Under the pieces are notes generated by a model. The model saw only the letters and a list, made by a program, of their open reading frames with translations, was not told where the DNA came from and did not search any database. The position numbers were made by a program, and so were the translations under genes. Below, one piece after another: positions 15,962 to 22,726 of a stretch of 24,841 bases of DNA. This DNA is from a virus. Location of the stretch: positions 1-24,841 of IMG/VR virus record IMGVR_UViG_3300042150_000006. One strand, 5' to 3'. Position 1 is the first letter of the stretch, and each line of letters starts with the position of its first letter.

Positions 15962-16531
15962 TCAGCCCCACTGCTCGGCCATTGCGTCAGCAATGCCTGG
16001 GTCGGTGATTGAGCGCCGTTGCTGTCGGGTAAGACCGTTCTTGATTCCAGGAGATTCATAATGCACCCTCGGTACTCTTCCATCGACGATGTTGGACGGC
16101 TGGAGAAGCGGCAAACCTTTCAGCCAAAGACACGTCCCTTTGATCTCGCCATGCCCGAACTGCCAAGGCTGGATGATCTGATCTGGCTTGCGCCAACGTG
16201 TAGACATCAGGCCGATGGGATTTTCGATGGCGATCTTCGGAATATCGGCATTGGCGAAAAGCATGAACAGGTCTATCGCCTGTATTTGCTCGTCCTGCCG
16301 ATCCTTCCACCATCTAGCGCCGCTAACGGTCAAGTGGGTGCAAGGCGGATGGGCAATCATCATGTCCCACTGGTAGGTGTACGGAAGCAAGGCATCCCAA
16401 GCGTCACCTACGATATGGAACTCGCTCCCATCCGCAGCCGGAAGAATATCAAGGGACCACGCATCATGGCCCCGCTCACGAAAGGCGCGTCTGACCGCGC
16501 CAGAGAACTCACACGCGATCAGGATTTTCAA
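15962..16531 (-). CDS. compact cytosine-5 DNA methyltransferase-like protein
   Basis: A 189-residue protein when started at TTG 16531, which is preceded by an AG-rich stretch (GGAAAGAGAAG); an in-frame ATG at 16603 would add 24 unlikely basic residues. The Rossmann start KILIACEFSGAVRRAF (2-17), the PPC loop in IAHPPCTHLTVSG (59-71, Cys64) and ENP (103-105) match motifs I, IV and VI of cytosine-5 methyltransferases. The product is half the usual length and has no clear target recognition domain. Similar short forms are common in phages and could protect phage DNA. It is the last gene of the - strand block. Confidence 0.6.
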   Translation of the reverse strand: MKILIACEFSGAVRRAFRERGHDAWSLDILPAADGSEFHIVGDAWDALLPYTYQWDMMIAHPPCTHLTVSGARWWKDRQDEQIQAIDLFMLFANADIPKIAIENPIGLMSTRWRKPDQIIQPWQFGHGEIKGTCLWLKGLPLLQPSNIVDGRVPRVHYESPGIKNGLTRQQRRSITDPGIADAMAEQWG

Positions 16532-16640
16532 GTTTCTTCTCTTTCCGCTTCCGTTTCCCGGCTGCTTTGCTCTTCGGTTTTGGCTTATAGGCCAGTACAA
16601 CATCGGTTATCTTGTCCAACACTTCGGGCGTTTCTTTCAT
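16509..16640 (-). CDS. 43-aa Lys/Arg-rich small protein
   Basis: ATG at 16640 opens a 43-codon frame: an acidic/hydrophobic start (ETPEVLDKITDVVLAY) followed by a strongly basic tail (KPKPKSKAAGKRKRKEKK). AGAGG lies about 8 bases upstream. The ATG overlaps the stop of the transposase fragment (ATGA), and the end overlaps the methyltransferase start by 23 bases. The basic tail suggests nucleic acid binding. It may have travelled with the transposase remnant as a downstream companion gene; this is an inference to test. Confidence 0.5.
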   Translation of the reverse strand: MKETPEVLDKITDVVLAYKPKPKSKAAGKRKRKEKKLENPDRV

Positions 16641-16816
16641 GCTGTCAACCTCTTGTAAGTCAAACGTTGTCCATCAACTGCGGCGATGAACGAATCCAGC
16701 CGAGCCAAGGTGTGATTGGCCACATTGCCAGCGTTCAGCCGGAAGGTGACTTCATTGACGTACCGCGCAACATGCTTTGCGCTGACGTGGTGCCAAGTGC
16801 CGTAGACGCCGCGCTT
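16637..16816 (-). pseudogene. 3' fragment of an IS1595/ISXO2-type transposase
   Basis: Fifty-nine codons, without stops, encode KRGVYGTWHHVSAKHVARYV, then NEVTFRLNAGNVANHTLARL and an end in GQRLTYKRLTA. This is the C-terminal end of DDE transposases of the IS1595 family, where the sequence LKRGxxGxxHHVSxKHLxRYxxEFxFRxN follows the last acidic catalytic residue. The N-terminal two thirds, including the catalytic core, are missing. The fragment starts in frame right after the TAA of the upstream membrane protein gene, and its own stop overlaps the next ATG. No start codon is visible, so it is scored as a remnant. Confidence 0.75.
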
Positions 16817-17374
16817 TTAAAGGTCCATCAGGTGCGCCACTGCGACCGTGACCAGCGTGCTCCTCAACTTGCCGGCCGCCTCGAGGAGTTTATATTCGTC
16901 GCTGGCGCGCTTCATTACGATGGGGAGGATGTAGGCGGCCCCGCGCTCTGCTTCCGAGATCAATGGACCCATGTCGATTGTCCTGGCTTGCAGCAGGCGC
17001 GCCAGATCGTCTATTTCAGATGCGGTGAGAGTGCTCGGCGGCCCCACTTTCGTTAGCAGCTCATCCATCTCCGGGGTGTGGTAATGGGTCAACTCCTTGA
17101 TCAGGATGGCCTGGAAGGCGGCTGAGATCGGAACTACGGCCTGATCTACCAACGCCAGTTTGCCTTCAAGCGAGGTCACTCGCAGCGCCACCGCTTCCGC
17201 GCCTTTAGTCGCAGCCGCCGCCTTGGCGTGGCTGGCTTTTCTCCCCACCCAGTACAAGGTGGACACGAAAACCAGAGCCGCGCCGAAGATGGCATTCAGC
17301 AGCGTGAGCAACTCAGTTTCGTTCAAGGGCCACAAAGGCGGTATCCCTCTCTTCGCGCATTTTATATAACCCAT
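16817..17374 (-). CDS. N-terminally membrane-anchored hypothetical protein
   Basis: A 185-residue protein with start ATG at 17374; the longer open frame upstream runs over a neighbouring gene in another frame and is not protein-like. One membrane segment lies at about 21-43 (LLTLLNAIFGAALVFVSTLY). It is followed by an Ala/Lys-rich coiled coil (about 50-78, ATKGAEAVALRVTSLEGKL) and a cytoplasmic helical domain (HYHTPEMDELLTKVGPPSTL, LTASEIDDLARLLQ). No family is recognised. It abuts the transposase fragment; the last residues (MDL then TAA) may mark the recombination joint. Confidence 0.6.
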   Translation of the reverse strand: MGYIKCAKRGIPPLWPLNETELLTLLNAIFGAALVFVSTLYWVGRKASHAKAAAATKGAEAVALRVTSLEGKLALVDQAVVPISAAFQAILIKELTHYHTPEMDELLTKVGPPSTLTASEIDDLARLLQARTIDMGPLISEAERGAAYILPIVMKRASDEYKLLEAAGKLRSTLVTVAVAHLMDL

Positions 17375-17445
17375 GTTTCCGCGGTGTCTGCGAGGTTCAT
17401 GGGGATGGTTGGGACCGACCAGAGCAGCCTGGATCCGGAGGGGAT

Positions 17446-17604
17446 TTAGCGGAACAGCCCCAGGAGATAGCAAACGAGCAAGATCAGGAGAATGGTTCCG
17501 AGGCCGATGCCGGCGCCGCCACCGCCGCCCCAGCGGCTGTACCCGTAGTAGCCGCCGCCGCCACCGAAGACCAGAAGCAACACGATAATAAGAATGATCA
17601 GCAT
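17446..17604 (-). CDS. DUF3309-like small hydrophobic protein
   Basis: A 52-residue protein: an N-terminal hydrophobic stretch (LIILIIVLLLVF), a Gly/Tyr/Trp-rich centre (GGGGGYYGYSRWGGGGG) and a second hydrophobic stretch (GTILLILLVCYLLGLF). This symmetrical layout is that of the widespread DUF3309-type small membrane proteins of unknown function. GGAGG lies 5 bases before the ATG at 17604, so this start is chosen over longer in-frame extension. Such genes are more usual in bacterial chromosomes than in phages. Confidence 0.65.
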   Translation of the reverse strand: MLIILIIVLLLVFGGGGGYYGYSRWGGGGGAGIGLGTILLILLVCYLLGLFR

Positions 17605-17644
17605 TTGAGCCTCCTGCCCGATTGTACATTCGACCGGGTTTGGG

Positions 17645-17857
17645 CTAGGCGGCTTGCTCGTTCTCGATCTGGCTGCGCAGCCACAGGCGCTCGAGAATGG
17701 CGTCCGGATCCAGGCGCTCCTCAGGCTGGCGCTCGGCCATGGCGCGCAGGCAAACCGCGCAGTAGACCTGGCCTGGCTCGACGGGGGAGCCGCAGGCGAT
17801 GCAAGGGTAGGCAACGCGGCCGGTACGACGGGGCTGGGCTTCGCAGTTCATGACCAT
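17645..17857 (-). CDS. small zinc-ribbon protein
   Basis: A 70-residue protein with two CxxC knuckles (CIACGSPVEPGQVYCAVC, about 19-36), so a zinc ribbon, followed by a charged helix (LDPDAILERLWLRSQIENEQ). GGGAG lies 8 bases before ATG 17857; a second ATG two codons on is possible. DnaK suppressor-like or adaptor roles are typical for such phage ribbons, but no specific family is recognised. Confidence 0.6.
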   Translation of the reverse strand: MVMNCEAQPRRTGRVAYPCIACGSPVEPGQVYCAVCLRAMAERQPEERLDPDAILERLWLRSQIENEQAA

Positions 17858-17906
17858 TCCGGTGCTCCCTTCGCCTGAAAGGTTAGCACGGAATTGTGGA
17901 AGTTTG

Positions 17907-18548
17907 CTAGGCCAGAATTCTCTTAAACGTCACCGCCCAGACCCAGGGGTTGCCCGCCCAGGGGTGGCTCTTACCGTTGATCGCGTCCCATAGCTCGGCG
18001 AAGCCTTTGCGGTGTTCATCAGGGTCGCCATCCCAACCAGGATGCGGGTGCGTCTCGAACCAGACCCCAACGCCCTCTCCCGCAGCGTCGTTTTCACTGA
18101 TCTCCTGCAGGCGCTGTGCGCGGACCTCGATCACCTCGAGCAGGATCCGGCTGGCCCAGCGCGGCATGAATAGGGGCGTCACCCAGCCGTCCACCTTTGC
18201 GGCGGCCTTCGGTAGCACGTACGCCGGGTCGCAGTTCAGCGTCTGTTCCCCGCCATCGGCCGCATAGTGCAGGTGCATCGTGGAGAGGCCGGCCCCAGTC
18301 CATGTCCCTGTCCAGGTCTCCCGGACCCACAAGCGATCGCCTTCCTGGCCGTAAGGGCAACGGCCGTACCAGGCCATCAGGTCACGCCGCGCACCCTGCC
18401 AGTTATTAGGCTCGCCGGCGAACGGCCGGTAGACGCTCCTGGTGCCCACCGGTGGCTGTGGCTTAATGACACGTCTGGTCTGGCTCTTTCGATCCTCGAG
18501 GATGGCGCGCACCATCGGCCCGGAGAACAGGATGGGCCGTTCGCTCAC
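17907..18548 (-). CDS. ASCH/PUA-like phage protein
   Basis: A 213-residue protein starting at GTG 18548, just after AGAGAGG and 19 bases beyond the upstream stop. It begins SERPILFSGPMVRAILEDRK (2-21) with SQTRRVIKPQ after it, and contains CPYGQEGDRLWVRETW (64-79). Both are hallmark phrases of a widespread phage family with an ASCH-like, PUA-related fold thought to bind nucleic acid. The family's later part, RILLEVIEVRAQRLQEIS followed by a GFAELWDAINGK segment, is also present. The exact substrate is not known. It lies at the downstream end of the operon. Confidence 0.75.
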   Translation of the reverse strand: MSERPILFSGPMVRAILEDRKSQTRRVIKPQPPVGTRSVYRPFAGEPNNWQGARRDLMAWYGRCPYGQEGDRLWVRETWTGTWTGAGLSTMHLHYAADGGEQTLNCDPAYVLPKAAAKVDGWVTPLFMPRWASRILLEVIEVRAQRLQEISENDAAGEGVGVWFETHPHPGWDGDPDEHRKGFAELWDAINGKSHPWAGNPWVWAVTFKRILA

Positions 18549-18567
18549 CGCCCTCTCTGCGGTGCGC

Positions 18568-19263
18568 TCAATTGACAGCACGGCCGGCTGCCACTTCTTT
18601 TTGGTGGAACTCCCGGAGGTTGCTAGGCGTGCCCTTCGGCTTCGCTGGCTTCGCCCCCTTGCCACGTTTGGCCGGTCCGGTGTCCTTCGGTGGCTCGGCT
18701 TCGCCCGTGGCCTCCTGGAGGCCCGGCGTCGCTGGCATGGTGGTCTCTGGGGCAGATTCCCCAGGTTCCGGGGCCTCGAGGGGCAGCTCGCCGGTCTCGG
18801 CCACCGGCCCCTCGTCCGGCTTGCCGGCTGGGAACGTCATGTAGACCTCTTCACCGGCCATTTCGCCAGCCCAGGCCCAGAACTCCCGCGCGAACGAGAG
18901 GTAGAGCTTGAACTGCAGCTCGACCTCGGGCTCATCGGGCTTGCCGACGCGGGTCACCTTGAAACCGCGCAGCGACGCCGAGGCGATCTTGACGGCGCGC
19001 TTGGTGAACATCTCGCCATCTTTTTTCTCGTTCGTGAAGGCGATCGCCAGGTCGCTCATCTCCTGGACCTCGGGCTCGACGTCCGAGTACTTTTTCGAGA
19101 CGTCCTCGTAGGCGCGCGCCACCCAATCAGGCAGGGTGCCCATGGACTCGCCGGTGAGGGGCATGCGCATCTGGACGACGATGCGGCCGTTCGAGCTCTG
19201 TTTGGTCACGCTGCCGAGCAGCACGCGCTGGAGGCCTGCGGATAAGATCCCGTTGGTTTTCAT
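18568..19263 (-). CDS. hypothetical protein with Pro/Glu/Lys-rich tail
   Basis: A 231-residue protein. The start is ATG 19263, with GGACA 4 bases upstream and a 4-base overlap (ATGA) with the preceding gene. Residues 1-130 form a folded-looking alpha/beta part (GRIVVQMRMPLTGESMGTLP, then WVARAYEDVSKKYSDVEPEV). Residues about 140-195 are Pro/Glu/Thr-rich and about 197-215 are a Lys-rich linker (GPAKRGKGAKPAKPKGTP). No family is recognised. The acidic-then-basic low-complexity tail could bring partner proteins to DNA. Position after a methyltransferase fragment and before the ASCH-like gene suggests a DNA-related role only by association. Confidence 0.55.
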   Translation of the reverse strand: MKTNGILSAGLQRVLLGSVTKQSSNGRIVVQMRMPLTGESMGTLPDWVARAYEDVSKKYSDVEPEVQEMSDLAIAFTNEKKDGEMFTKRAVKIASASLRGFKVTRVGKPDEPEVELQFKLYLSFAREFWAWAGEMAGEEVYMTFPAGKPDEGPVAETGELPLEAPEPGESAPETTMPATPGLQEATGEAEPPKDTGPAKRGKGAKPAKPKGTPSNLREFHQKEVAAGRAVN

Positions 19264-19553
19264 GGATTGTCCTTTCGGGTTGTGGAACAACTTGAGTCGA
19301 AGGGTAGTTTATGCTGACCATCGCCAGAAAAGCCAGTACTTTTTTCCACAATCTGGATCTGGCCGCCGGTGGCGATGGCTCTGTCGCGATGGATGGAACA
19401 GACGTCGATCGTGTCATTCAGGCGCTTCAGGCCGCCTCCGGCGTCGCGCAGGCCCCAATAGGGCGGACTGGTGACCACGCAGTCGATCGACTCGGCCGGC
19501 ATTTCGGCCAGCACATCGAGGACGTGGCCCTGGCGGATATCGATCACACTCAC
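19260..19553 (-). CDS. truncated DPPY-type DNA methyltransferase (N-terminal piece)
   Basis: A 97-residue product. Residues 1-37 (VIDIRQGHVLDVLAEMPAES, then DCVVTSPPYWGLRD) match the N-terminal part of N6-adenine/N4-cytosine methyltransferases, with TSPPY (28-32) as the catalytic loop. The rest, about 60 residues (AGGGLKRLNDTIDVCSIHRD and on), does not resemble the family, which normally runs to 250-400 residues and needs a downstream SAM-binding region. It is therefore probably an inactive remnant. Yet both ends are coupled to neighbours (GTGA at 19550-19553, ATGA at 19260-19263), so it may still be translated as a bridge in the operon. Confidence 0.6.
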   Translation of the reverse strand: MSVIDIRQGHVLDVLAEMPAESIDCVVTSPPYWGLRDAGGGLKRLNDTIDVCSIHRDRAIATGGQIQIVEKSTGFSGDGQHKLPFDSSCSTTRKDNP

Positions 19554-19801
19554 GCCCGTCCTGCTTTCACCAACTCTAGGAACTCTGTCAATTCCCGGTG
19601 GATGTCCCTCATGGTTTCGAGGTCGGCCGGCGTGGTTTCGCCGCCCGCGGAGAGCTCGGCCATGACCCGAAACAGGATCATGTACGCGCCGCCGTAAAAA
19701 GCCCGGCGCATTTCCAGCTTCTGGATGGCCGGCGCGTCAGGCCGGAGCGTCATGCGCACGAACTCGTTCCATTGTTCGAGCACCAACATTCTGCGCGTCA
19801 T
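19550..19801 (-). CDS. hypothetical small helical protein
   Basis: An 83-residue protein, all helical in look (LEQWNEFVRMTLRPDAPAIQ, then RRAFYGGAYMILFRVMAELS). ATG at 19801 overlaps the rusA-like stop as ATGA, and its stop overlaps the next GTG. Similar short proteins often lie between RusA and other genes in phage operons, but no named function is known to me. Confidence 0.6.
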   Translation of the reverse strand: MTRRMLVLEQWNEFVRMTLRPDAPAIQKLEMRRAFYGGAYMILFRVMAELSAGGETTPADLETMRDIHRELTEFLELVKAGRA

Positions 19802-20196
19802 AAAAGGCTCCCCTGGGCGATCCGGATCACGATCACGGTTCTGGGGTTGGTGCGGTCGATCCGCCGGTACCCGTGGATCTCCGCCACCCTTTTGTCGTCG
19901 TCAATTGCCCCGCAGCCGTGCTGCTCGGCCAGGGAGTCGAGGATACACTTGGCGAAATTGTCGACGTCATGGATCCGGGCATCCTGGAGGAACACGACGT
20001 AGCTGATCGAGTAGTCCTCAGCCCGCAGCTGCTCCCCGCGGGCGAACACGGCCACGTCTCGGAACCAGGCTTTTGCCTTGGCGGTAAGGTACCAGAGCGC
20101 GACCGGCTTCCGGCCGCGCGCAGAAACGATGCGGTACTTTTTGTATTCGTTCACGCTCGGCGGGATGCCGGGCACTTCAATGCGCAGCTCGTTCAT
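19798..20196 (-). CDS. rusA: RusA-like Holliday junction resolvase
   Basis: A 132-residue endonuclease that cuts four-way DNA junctions as a dimer, usually made by lambdoid and other phages for replication/recombination. The family start (VPGIPPSVNEY, 8-18) and the acidic core (RIHDVDNFAKCILDSL, 74-89: D77, D79, N80, K83) match RusA D70/D72/K76, and the AIDDDKRV segment (97-104) supplies the last acidic residue. Length is normal (E. coli RusA is 120 aa). ATG overlaps the preceding stop by 4 bases and its stop overlaps the next start. Confidence 0.9.
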   Translation of the reverse strand: MNELRIEVPGIPPSVNEYKKYRIVSARGRKPVALWYLTAKAKAWFRDVAVFARGEQLRAEDYSISYVVFLQDARIHDVDNFAKCILDSLAEQHGCGAIDDDKRVAEIHGYRRIDRTNPRTVIVIRIAQGSLL

Positions 20197-20411
20197 AGGC
20201 TCTCGACTCTCGCGGGCGTGATGCCCCGTTTTTTGGCTCGTTCCAGGATCAGCAGGCAGCGGTCGACGTCGATCAATGGCCCACCCTCGATTAACTCGTA
20301 TTGCCGGCAGGAGTCAAGCGCAAGCGCCCACGCGGCAGCGTCGGCCGCCGCCTGGCATTCCCGTGGCGTGCGCGGCATCCTGGGCGCCGGCTCGATCGCC
20401 TTGATGCTCAC
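20193..20411 (-). CDS. hypothetical small protein upstream of rusA
   Basis: A 72-residue protein starting at GTG 20411, which overlaps the DUF5131 stop (GTGA) and has GGAGG 4 bases upstream; the longer open frame upstream is low-complexity and lies within the previous gene. It is helical (ECQAAADAAAWALALDSC, then DVDRCLLILERAKKRGI). No known family. Tight coupling with rusA suggests co-expression. Confidence 0.6.
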   Translation of the reverse strand: MSIKAIEPAPRMPRTPRECQAAADAAAWALALDSCRQYELIEGGPLIDVDRCLLILERAKKRGITPARVESL

Positions 20412-21496
20412 CGCGCCTCCGGGAACTGCCTGTGCTCGACGCCATCGAGCAGCGCGCCGGCGGCTTTTTTGCCGATCCGGCGGGCAACCCATACCCGATC
20501 GTTGCTTCCGGCGTTCAGTTGAATGACGTCGCCAGCAGTCTGGACGGCCGGTATCTCGATCCATTCGCCCTGTTGCTTAAAGAAAAATGGCACGCCGGCT
20601 GCCTTGCATTGATCGCGCAGGCTCCGGGCCCAGTCCGGGTGCATGGGCCGCGCCTGGGGTCCGCTTTCGCCGCCGCAGATTACCCAATTGAGGCCTTCGC
20701 CGAGCCGTTCGTTGAGTGATGTATGAGAGCAGGTTTCGCCGCATTTTGGACACGAAAACCCGTAATCGTCCGGGTCTGGTTCGTCGCGCATTGCAGCGCC
20801 CTCTAGACCGCGCCAACCACATTCGCATTCCAGGCCCTCTTCACCCCACTGAGCCAAAGAAACCGGCCCCAGCAGCGGCTCGGCCGAAATGAAGCGCACG
20901 GCCGCCGGCGTCTTCAGCAGCAGCGGGATCCGCTCATCGGCCGCGGCCTGGTTTTCGACGCTCACGCCCAGCCAGACGTTCGGAAGCGGCCCCGCGTTGA
21001 TTAGATCCTCGATGGCTCCAGTTGCGCATGGCGAAGCCTTGGGCGAATCCCACCAATCCGTGCGCGCCATGGCGAGAGAGACGCTGGCGGCTCGCGTGTC
21101 GAGCCTGTAGCAGTACTCGAGCATGCGCTCGGGGCGCTTCGTGAGGATCTGGAAAGTGTGTTGCTCGGCCAGCGCCATCACGGCAAAAATGCGATCGATC
21201 AACTCATCGCTCACGCCGGGGTGAAAGAGGTCGCTCATGGAGTTCACGAAGACTCGCCGCGGCCGGCGCCAGGAGAGCGGTTGGAGCAGCTGCCTGGTCT
21301 CGACGATCTTGCCGGTCCATTGCGCGTGACCGTTTGTCATGACTGCGAGCCCTGAGTACACGCTGGGCTTGCCCTGGCTGAAGCGTCCAGCGATGCCCTC
21401 GGCGTAGCAGTGCCGGCAGCCCTCGCTCACCCGGCTGCAGCCCAGGATGGGGTTCCAGCTGGCGTCCGTCCATTCGATCTTTGTTTTGGAGCTCAC
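20408..21496 (-). CDS. DUF5131 (phage Gp37/Gp68) family protein
   Basis: A 362-residue protein from GTG 21496, overlapping the previous stop as GTGA. The N-terminus has TKIEWTDASWNPILGC (5-20) and three cysteines, C20, C27 and C30 (CSRVSEGCRHCYAE), which look like an iron-sulfur/radical-SAM-type cluster. Family hallmarks follow: LTKRPERM (118-125), WLGVSVENQ (175-183), AEPLLGP (205-211), ICGGESGPQARPM (273-285) and KKAAGALLDG (343-352). Between 224 and 256 lies an extra cysteine set (C224, C226, C249, C252, C256) that probably forms a zinc ribbon. The family is common in phages and its reaction is unknown. Confidence 0.85.
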   Translation of the reverse strand: MSSKTKIEWTDASWNPILGCSRVSEGCRHCYAEGIAGRFSQGKPSVYSGLAVMTNGHAQWTGKIVETRQLLQPLSWRRPRRVFVNSMSDLFHPGVSDELIDRIFAVMALAEQHTFQILTKRPERMLEYCYRLDTRAASVSLAMARTDWWDSPKASPCATGAIEDLINAGPLPNVWLGVSVENQAAADERIPLLLKTPAAVRFISAEPLLGPVSLAQWGEEGLECECGWRGLEGAAMRDEPDPDDYGFSCPKCGETCSHTSLNERLGEGLNWVICGGESGPQARPMHPDWARSLRDQCKAAGVPFFFKQQGEWIEIPAVQTAGDVIQLNAGSNDRVWVARRIGKKAAGALLDGVEHRQFPEAR

Positions 21497-21897
21497 GCGA
21501 TGGCCTCCTGACGCGGGGCCGGCCTGGTGCCCACGTAGGACGGCCACTTCCTCCGGATCTCTTCGTCGGTGAAGCCACGCTCGTCGGCGATGCGCCAGAA
21601 CTCCTCGATCCGTTCCCGGTCGGCCCGGGCCTGGGCGCTGTTCTGGCTGGCTTCGTCGCGTGCCCTGAGTATCCGGCTCTTCAGGTCGGCCGGCCTGGGC
21701 ATCGTCGAGCCTCGGGGCATCAGGCTGCCCTGGGTGGGCTCTGTATCGTTCCACCAGCCGGACAGGGCCGCGGATACCTCATCCCTCGAGAAAGCCTGCA
21801 GGACGTCCTGCCAGGCGGCGCTGGCGAGCGGATCCTCGCGGCGTCCGGCCGCGGCGCAGGCTTTCTTGTAAATCGCGAGCAGCTGTTTTTCAGTCAT
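21493..21897 (-). CDS. replication-associated helper protein (candidate helicase loader)
   Basis: A 134-residue charged helical protein starting at ATG 21897 (GGAG about 8 bases upstream, 8-base overlap with the upstream gene). The order initiator-like gene then small helical partner resembles lambda O/P-type or DnaD/DnaC-type arrangements. Segments (QLLAIYKKACAAAGRRED, then WRIADERGFTDEEIRRKWPS) carry no ATPase motif, so it is not a classical DnaC. The role is inferred from position only. Confidence 0.45.
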   Translation of the reverse strand: MTEKQLLAIYKKACAAAGRREDPLASAAWQDVLQAFSRDEVSAALSGWWNDTEPTQGSLMPRGSTMPRPADLKSRILRARDEASQNSAQARADRERIEEFWRIADERGFTDEEIRRKWPSYVGTRPAPRQEAIA

Positions 21898-22690
21898 CGG
21901 AAACTCCGTAGAGAAAGGCTCTTTCGGTCGCGTCCATGCCAGCATCTTGCTTCCAGCCACCATCCTGCAACCAGAAATTCCACTTTTGCGGGCCCGCATT
22001 GCGCATGCGCTCCAACAGGCGCCTGGTGGCCTCCGCGAGCGAACAGCCCTCATCCTTGGCCAGCAGTTCGATTGTGTCGCCGGTTTTGACCTTGAGGGCG
22101 TAGCCGGCCGGAATGCTGGCCTGTTGAAGCACGAAGCCGGCGTACTGCAAAATCGTCATCCCCTCCGGGATGTTGGCTTCGGGGTCTTGGTTGAAATCGT
22201 CGGGCTCGAACGAGGGGCGCGTTCCCCTTGCCTCTGCCTCTGCATCTGCCTCTGCCTCTGCCTGTGTGACATCGTTGGACAAAATTGGACTGTCTCGGAC
22301 AAGTTGGACCGGTGGAGACGTTTTTGACCGTTTTCGCTGGTCGCGTTTTCGGTCGCGGAAATAGGCCCGCCGGCTCTCCTCATCGACCAGGTTTCGGTAG
22401 TGATCGTAGTTGACGATCTGCCATCCCCAGGTACGATGTGAATCGAGGCGAAGGAGACGCCGCCCCTGCTCCTCAATCGATCGGCTTAATGGGTCGGGCT
22501 TTGAAAGCTCTTCGATTGCGTGTTTTACGATCTCCTGGGGAACGTTTGTGCGGCGGCTGATGGCATCCACGGTCATGTCGACCACGCCTTCACGGTCGGC
22601 CAAAACAAGAAAGTCCATGAACATGTGCCGGACCGCGTAGTCTCGTGCGATGCTCGAATCAAAGATTTGGGAGAAGACTTTAGCAAACAT
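21890..22690 (-). CDS. phage replication initiator-like protein (winged-helix)
   Basis: A 266-residue protein when started at ATG 22690; ATG at 22732 would add 14 residues and has no ribosome binding site either. Residues about 1-105 (FAKVFSQIFDSSIARDYAVR, then VDAISRRTNVPQEIVKHAIE and a WGWQIVNYDHYR end) look like the winged-helix domain of replication protein O/replisome organiser families. It is followed by a basic stretch (RDRKRDQRKR), an acidic linker of alternating Ala/Glu (about 145-155) and a C-terminal helical domain (KDEGCSLAEATRRLLERM). It probably binds the phage origin and recruits the helicase. Confidence 0.65.
   Translation of the reverse strand: MFAKVFSQIFDSSIARDYAVRHMFMDFLVLADREGVVDMTVDAISRRTNVPQEIVKHAIEELSKPDPLSRSIEEQGRRLLRLDSHRTWGWQIVNYDHYRNLVDEESRRAYFRDRKRDQRKRSKTSPPVQLVRDSPILSNDVTQAEAEADAEAEARGTRPSFEPDDFNQDPEANIPEGMTILQYAGFVLQQASIPAGYALKVKTGDTIELLAKDEGCSLAEATRRLLERMRNAGPQKWNFWLQDGGWKQDAGMDATERAFLYGVSDD
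22229..22264 (-). repeat. hexanucleotide repeat in the initiator-like gene
   Basis: Six consecutive imperfect 6-base units of the type TGCCTC (plus strand) encode the Glu-Ala linker of the initiator-like protein. The tract can expand or shrink without a frameshift, changing only linker length. Confidence 0.7.
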
Positions 22691-22697
22691 TTTGCCA

Positions 22698-22726
22698 ACG
22701 CTAGTCGGGTGGTCTGGGAATGTCAA
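22698..22726 (-). promoter_or_regulatory. candidate sigma-70 promoter for a leaderless initiator transcript
   Basis: On the minus strand, consensus TTGACA (22721-22726) is followed after 17 bases by TAGCGT (22698-22703) and, seven bases later, by ATG 22690. The spacing would put the RNA start on the initiation codon itself, and no ribosome binding site is present. The -10 element is a poor match, so this remains a hypothesis. Confidence 0.3.

Noticed and set aside
15925-15965. Promoter on the minus strand using TATAAT near 15935
   Set aside because: The -10 match is good but no -35 element is present at the right distance, and it would only drive antisense RNA into the last late gene.
16019-17056. 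345-codon plus-strand open frame across methyltransferase, transposase fragment and membrane protein
   Set aside because: All three minus-strand readings carry recognisable motifs or sensible starts; the plus-strand product does not resemble any protein.
19280-19351. TTGTGGAA / TTCCACAA inverted repeat
   Set aside because: Only 8 bases per arm separated by 56 bases; this can occur by chance and no other regulatory signal is associated with it.
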